Made by a program: the position numbers and the translations under genes | The notes under the pieces: model-generated | The model's input: only the letters and a program-made list of their open reading frames with translations | Told to the model about the DNA's origin: nothing | The model's database searches: none | From: Leptasterias polaris | Taxonomy: Eukaryota > Echinodermata > Asteroidea > Forcipulatida > Asteriidae | NCBI GenBank assembly: GCA_037783415.1 | Contig: JAZGTN010000214.1 | Coordinates: 806,001 to 870,000, forward strand | DNA: 64,000 bases | Direction: 5' to 3' | In this document: one piece after another, positions 62,201-64,000 of the stretch | Numbering within the stretch: position 1 is the first letter of the stretch | How the letters are laid out: the number at the start of each line of letters is the position of its first letter

Positions 62201-64000
62201 GGTCAGCGAGTTGGAAATCCTACACTTTCCGCTGGAGTCAACACCAATAACTCAAACAAAATCTAGTAACTGGTCAAATACTGAGCTATCTGTAATACTT
62301 TCTTATGTTATCGAGATAAATTTCAAGGTTAATAATCACACTTTCTGTTACAAAAAGCACTACAAAAAACATAATCAAAATCAGCTGAGAACCCTTTAAA
62401 AATTGCATAACGCTGTTTACCGTTTCTTTGGGAATTTTTTAAAAGTTGAAATTTATTAATTTTTTTAATTAGTAATATTAAATAAAAGGTTTTGGAGTAT
62501 TGCTTAGTCTAATGCATGTGACTCAAGCTCTGGTGCTGTTAGAGTGCGTTATCTGTTCCTTTATAAAGCTGCAGGTTTAGTGTGTTGTAATGCATGTAAA
62601 ATAACCCCCAAAGATTATCATAAAGAGTTGATGTTTCAGTGCTTCTGACAATGTTCTGACGATAATTTGAACCTCATCTCTTTATATACCTTTCAAGATG
62701 ATAAATAATCAAATCGCTTCATTCGTGAACCATTCTTATAGCCCTAACCTCTCAGTAAAACACCACCTCCTGTTTCCTGCTAATTCAGCATGACAAAATG
62801 TTTTCATTAAAAAGACAAAATTGACTAAAGTGAACTTTAACTGGGGAACTCATGCATGCTGAAGTTTGTTTCCCGATTACAAGTTCATTCTTTGTGTAAT
62901 AATTGTGTATGGCTCCAATGTAGTGTCAATACAACCCAAACTACCGAGGAATTCCTCTTTGGTCTCCAAATCAGGTGATCCCCTGGCTGCCACTTCCCAG
63001 GTTGTATCGTATACTTGGGTGTGATCCCTGGCTACACAGCAGTTTAAGGTTGAATAGCTTCTGACTGGCACCCCCCCCCCCCCCCCCAACAAGGATATTG
63101 ACATAATAGGGAGACCACCAATATAGGGCTAGATAGCTCATTGGTAGAGCGCCAGCTTGTTAATCCGGAGGTCGTTGGTTCAAATCCCACTCTAGGCAAT
63201 TTTTCTTTGTTCAACCCAAAATCGTCTCCAAATCTATATAAAACTCAGTATTATGGTAACCCACCACCCATATGCATTATTAGATTGCAATAGATTGCTG
63301 TTGTCTTTCCAGAAAAATAATAATAATACAACTCATCAAACTTAGCTACTAGACATCTTTAATAAATAAGATATTATTCATCAAAGTCATCAATTAACTC
63401 TGGCATGTTTTCTCCAACAAGCGTCACATACTCGCATCCATTTGTCTCAAGAAGCTGAACACTGTCACCGTGTTCGCTTCATTGCTTTTACACAAACAAA
63501 TACACACCCTGGAGACTGATTCAACATTAGTTATGACGGCGGAACCTGCGGTTTACAGGGGCCAATGTCACAGTGCTACAGGGACTGCAAATCCATCAAC
63601 AAAAACTCAGTGATGATAATTTCACACTTGCGCAAGTTGATTTCATGCACGCTGAAGATTGTTGCCCGTATGTTCTCTAATTCTGGTTTTTAATTGTGGA
63701 TATATTGTTAAGTCCATTTTTGTTATCCCACGTTTTTGTTTAGCCCCGAGTTGTTTTGCTTTTCATTATGTGTTTTTTTATTATAATGTTTTTTAACGAC
63801 TGTAACTTATGTCAGGCAGGGGTATGCTGGTATGAAATTTTTTAAAGAAATAAACCATAAACCAGAAGTACAGACTCAAATTTTTACACTGCTTTAACGT
63901 GAAGTTAGAGACTAATTCTTTCCCGAATTTGTTAAGGACTTAATCTATTGGACAATGAGTGGATCATAAAATAAAACTTGACCTCAGAGCCCCTTTTTAA
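62201..64000. other. Right-hand flank
   Basis: Apart from SINE copy 3 and a 17-nt C run (63071-63087), I see no gene. The end (63.7-63.9 kb) contains AAAGAAATAAACCATAAACC after a T-rich block, possibly an old retroelement tail. Confidence 0.45.
63086..63235 (+). repeat. tRNA-derived SINE, copy 3
   Basis: The head at 63125-63197 reads GGGCTAGATAGCTCATTGGT (A box), then TGTTAAT in the anticodon loop and GGTTCAAATCCCACT (B box), followed by CAATTTTTCTTTGTTCAACC. It is on the plus strand and belongs to the same family as the copies at 32.56 and 47.88 kb. Confidence 0.8.

Overview
The window is eukaryotic genomic DNA. It is AT-rich, has introns and is dense in repeats, with no bacterial-style gene order. 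The best reading is a marine deuterostome, most likely an echinoderm, perhaps a sea star. Three things suggest this. The one clear gene is animal-specific. Several dispersed repeats resemble families I recall from echinoderm genomes: tRNA-headed SINEs with ATT tails, a MITE whose ends read AAAGG..GTATAC..TTTGG, and a CTTAAGCA foldback repeat. TACATGTA-type words and long pure G or C runs are also frequent. The taxon is an inference from memory, not a search result.

Gene content. One gene is well supported. It lies on the minus strand and runs off the left edge. Nine internal exons between 1005 and 13620 splice with matching phases into 397 codons. These encode a short cytosolic juxtamembrane stretch, one transmembrane helix and much of a beta-propeller of the dipeptidyl-peptidase IV (S9B) family. 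The juxtamembrane motif (ELVG..NWRG) and the position of its exon boundary match the DPP6/DPP10 branch, whose vertebrate members are Kv4 potassium-channel auxiliary subunits. The alpha/beta-hydrolase half, with the catalytic-serine position, lies beyond the left edge, so enzymatic activity cannot be judged.

Layout. 1-13620: shared body exons separated by introns of 0.4-6.3 kb. 13621-22594: a 9 kb intron with a 48-bp minisatellite and a 1.7 kb 16-bp minisatellite. 22595-61238: a roughly 39 kb upstream zone holding several short ATG-led segments on the minus strand. Each ends at a GT donor in phase 0, the phase needed to join the transmembrane exon. The best are at 22.6, 38.4 and 61.2 kb; weaker ones are at 27.7, 33.3, 35.7 and 41.3 kb. 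They suggest alternative first exons that change only the cytosolic N-terminus, as known for vertebrate DPP6 and DPP10. 61239-64000: probable 5' flank plus a SINE.

The rest is noncoding: SINEs, MITEs (some nested), foldback elements, mini- and microsatellites and homopolymer runs. Most long open frames outside the exons are by-products of these repeats. I found no rRNA, functional tRNA, CRISPR array or transposase gene.
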